Below are positions 5,009-5,172 of a stretch of DNA of 5,172 nt, one piece after another. The stretch's first letter is position 1, and each line of letters starts with the position of its first letter. A program made the position numbers and the translations under genes. This stretch comes from Chloroflexota bacterium (GTDB lineage Bacteria; Chloroflexota; Anaerolineae; Anaerolineales; UBA4823). The stretch covers positions 1 to 5,172 of the forward strand of contig DAOVXM010000230.1 of NCBI GenBank assembly GCA_030636125.1, in the 5' to 3' direction. Under the pieces are notes generated by a model. The model made no database searches, was not told where the DNA came from, and worked only from the letters and a program-made list of their open reading frames with translations.

Positions 5009-5172
5009 ATGGCAATTCAAGTGAATCTAGACATGATGCTGGTCAAACGTCGCCTAAAGCTCTCTGAGCTGGCTGAGGCAGTCGATATCAGCTTGCCCAA
5101 CCTGTCTATCTTAAAAACAAACAAAGCCCGGGCGATCCGCTTCTCAACCTTGGAGGCCATCTGCCGTGAGCT
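5009..5172 (+). CDS. small Xre/YozG-like helix-turn-helix regulator, 3' end outside window
   Basis: The first 54 codons are seen. After MAIQVNLDMMLVKRRLKL comes the helix-turn-helix: helix 2 at about SELAEAVDI (19-27), recognition helix SLPNLSILKTNKARAI (28-43), then FSTLEAICRE (45-54), a pattern common to small Xre proteins (HTH_26/YozG, usually about 65-80 residues). The ATG follows the DUF2975 stop by 7 bases. Its ribosome site, GAGG at 5000-5003, overlaps that stop codon, so the two genes are very likely co-transcribed and translationally coupled. The role is probably a DNA-binding repressor acting on the operon's own promoter, where tandem ATCGATA sites lie. The target is inferred; the fold assignment is firm. 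Confidence 0.85.
   Translation, partial: MAIQVNLDMMLVKRRLKLSELAEAVDISLPNLSILKTNKARAIRFSTLEAICRE

Overview
The window looks like a piece of bacterial chromosome of moderate GC content carrying envelope and isoprenoid genes. It holds five recognisable genes, two of them cut by the window edges, and two gene remnants. No RNA gene, CRISPR array or transposase was seen. The host cannot be named from the sequence. Two genes with a -10 box only 6-7 bases before their start codon, together with a GbsR-type regulator and DUF2975/Xre genes, would fit a Chloroflexota (Anaerolineae-like) genome, but this is a weak inference.

Left part (1-1921): a divergent pair for surface glycans. On the minus strand is the first ~399 residues of an O-antigen ligase/polymerase-type membrane protein, cut at the left edge. 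On the plus strand is a complete HAD phosphatase of the GmhB (heptose-1,7-bisphosphate phosphatase)/HisB-N type. Both have a TANAAT box almost touching the start codon, which suggests leaderless transcripts. This places the phosphatase start at 1337, not at the TTG at 1319.

Middle (1922-3963): an AT-rich gap with a start-less coding remnant, then a GbsR/MarR-family regulator with a strong promoter, then a long-chain all-trans polyprenyl diphosphate synthase. The most interesting signal is here. The same spaced palindrome, TTCG-N8-CGAA, lies over the -10 box of the regulator gene and again just upstream of the synthase gene. This suggests that the regulator controls itself and the prenyl synthase.

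Right part (3964-5172): a 13-bp inverted repeat, then a 58-codon remnant of a membrane protein that resembles the C-terminal part of a UbiA-family prenyltransferase, which would have been a logical partner of the synthase. After this comes a two-gene operon with its own near-consensus promoter: a DUF2975 four-helix membrane protein followed 7 bases later by a small YozG-like Xre regulator, cut at the right edge. Tandem ATCGATA repeats just after the -10 box are a likely operator for that regulator.
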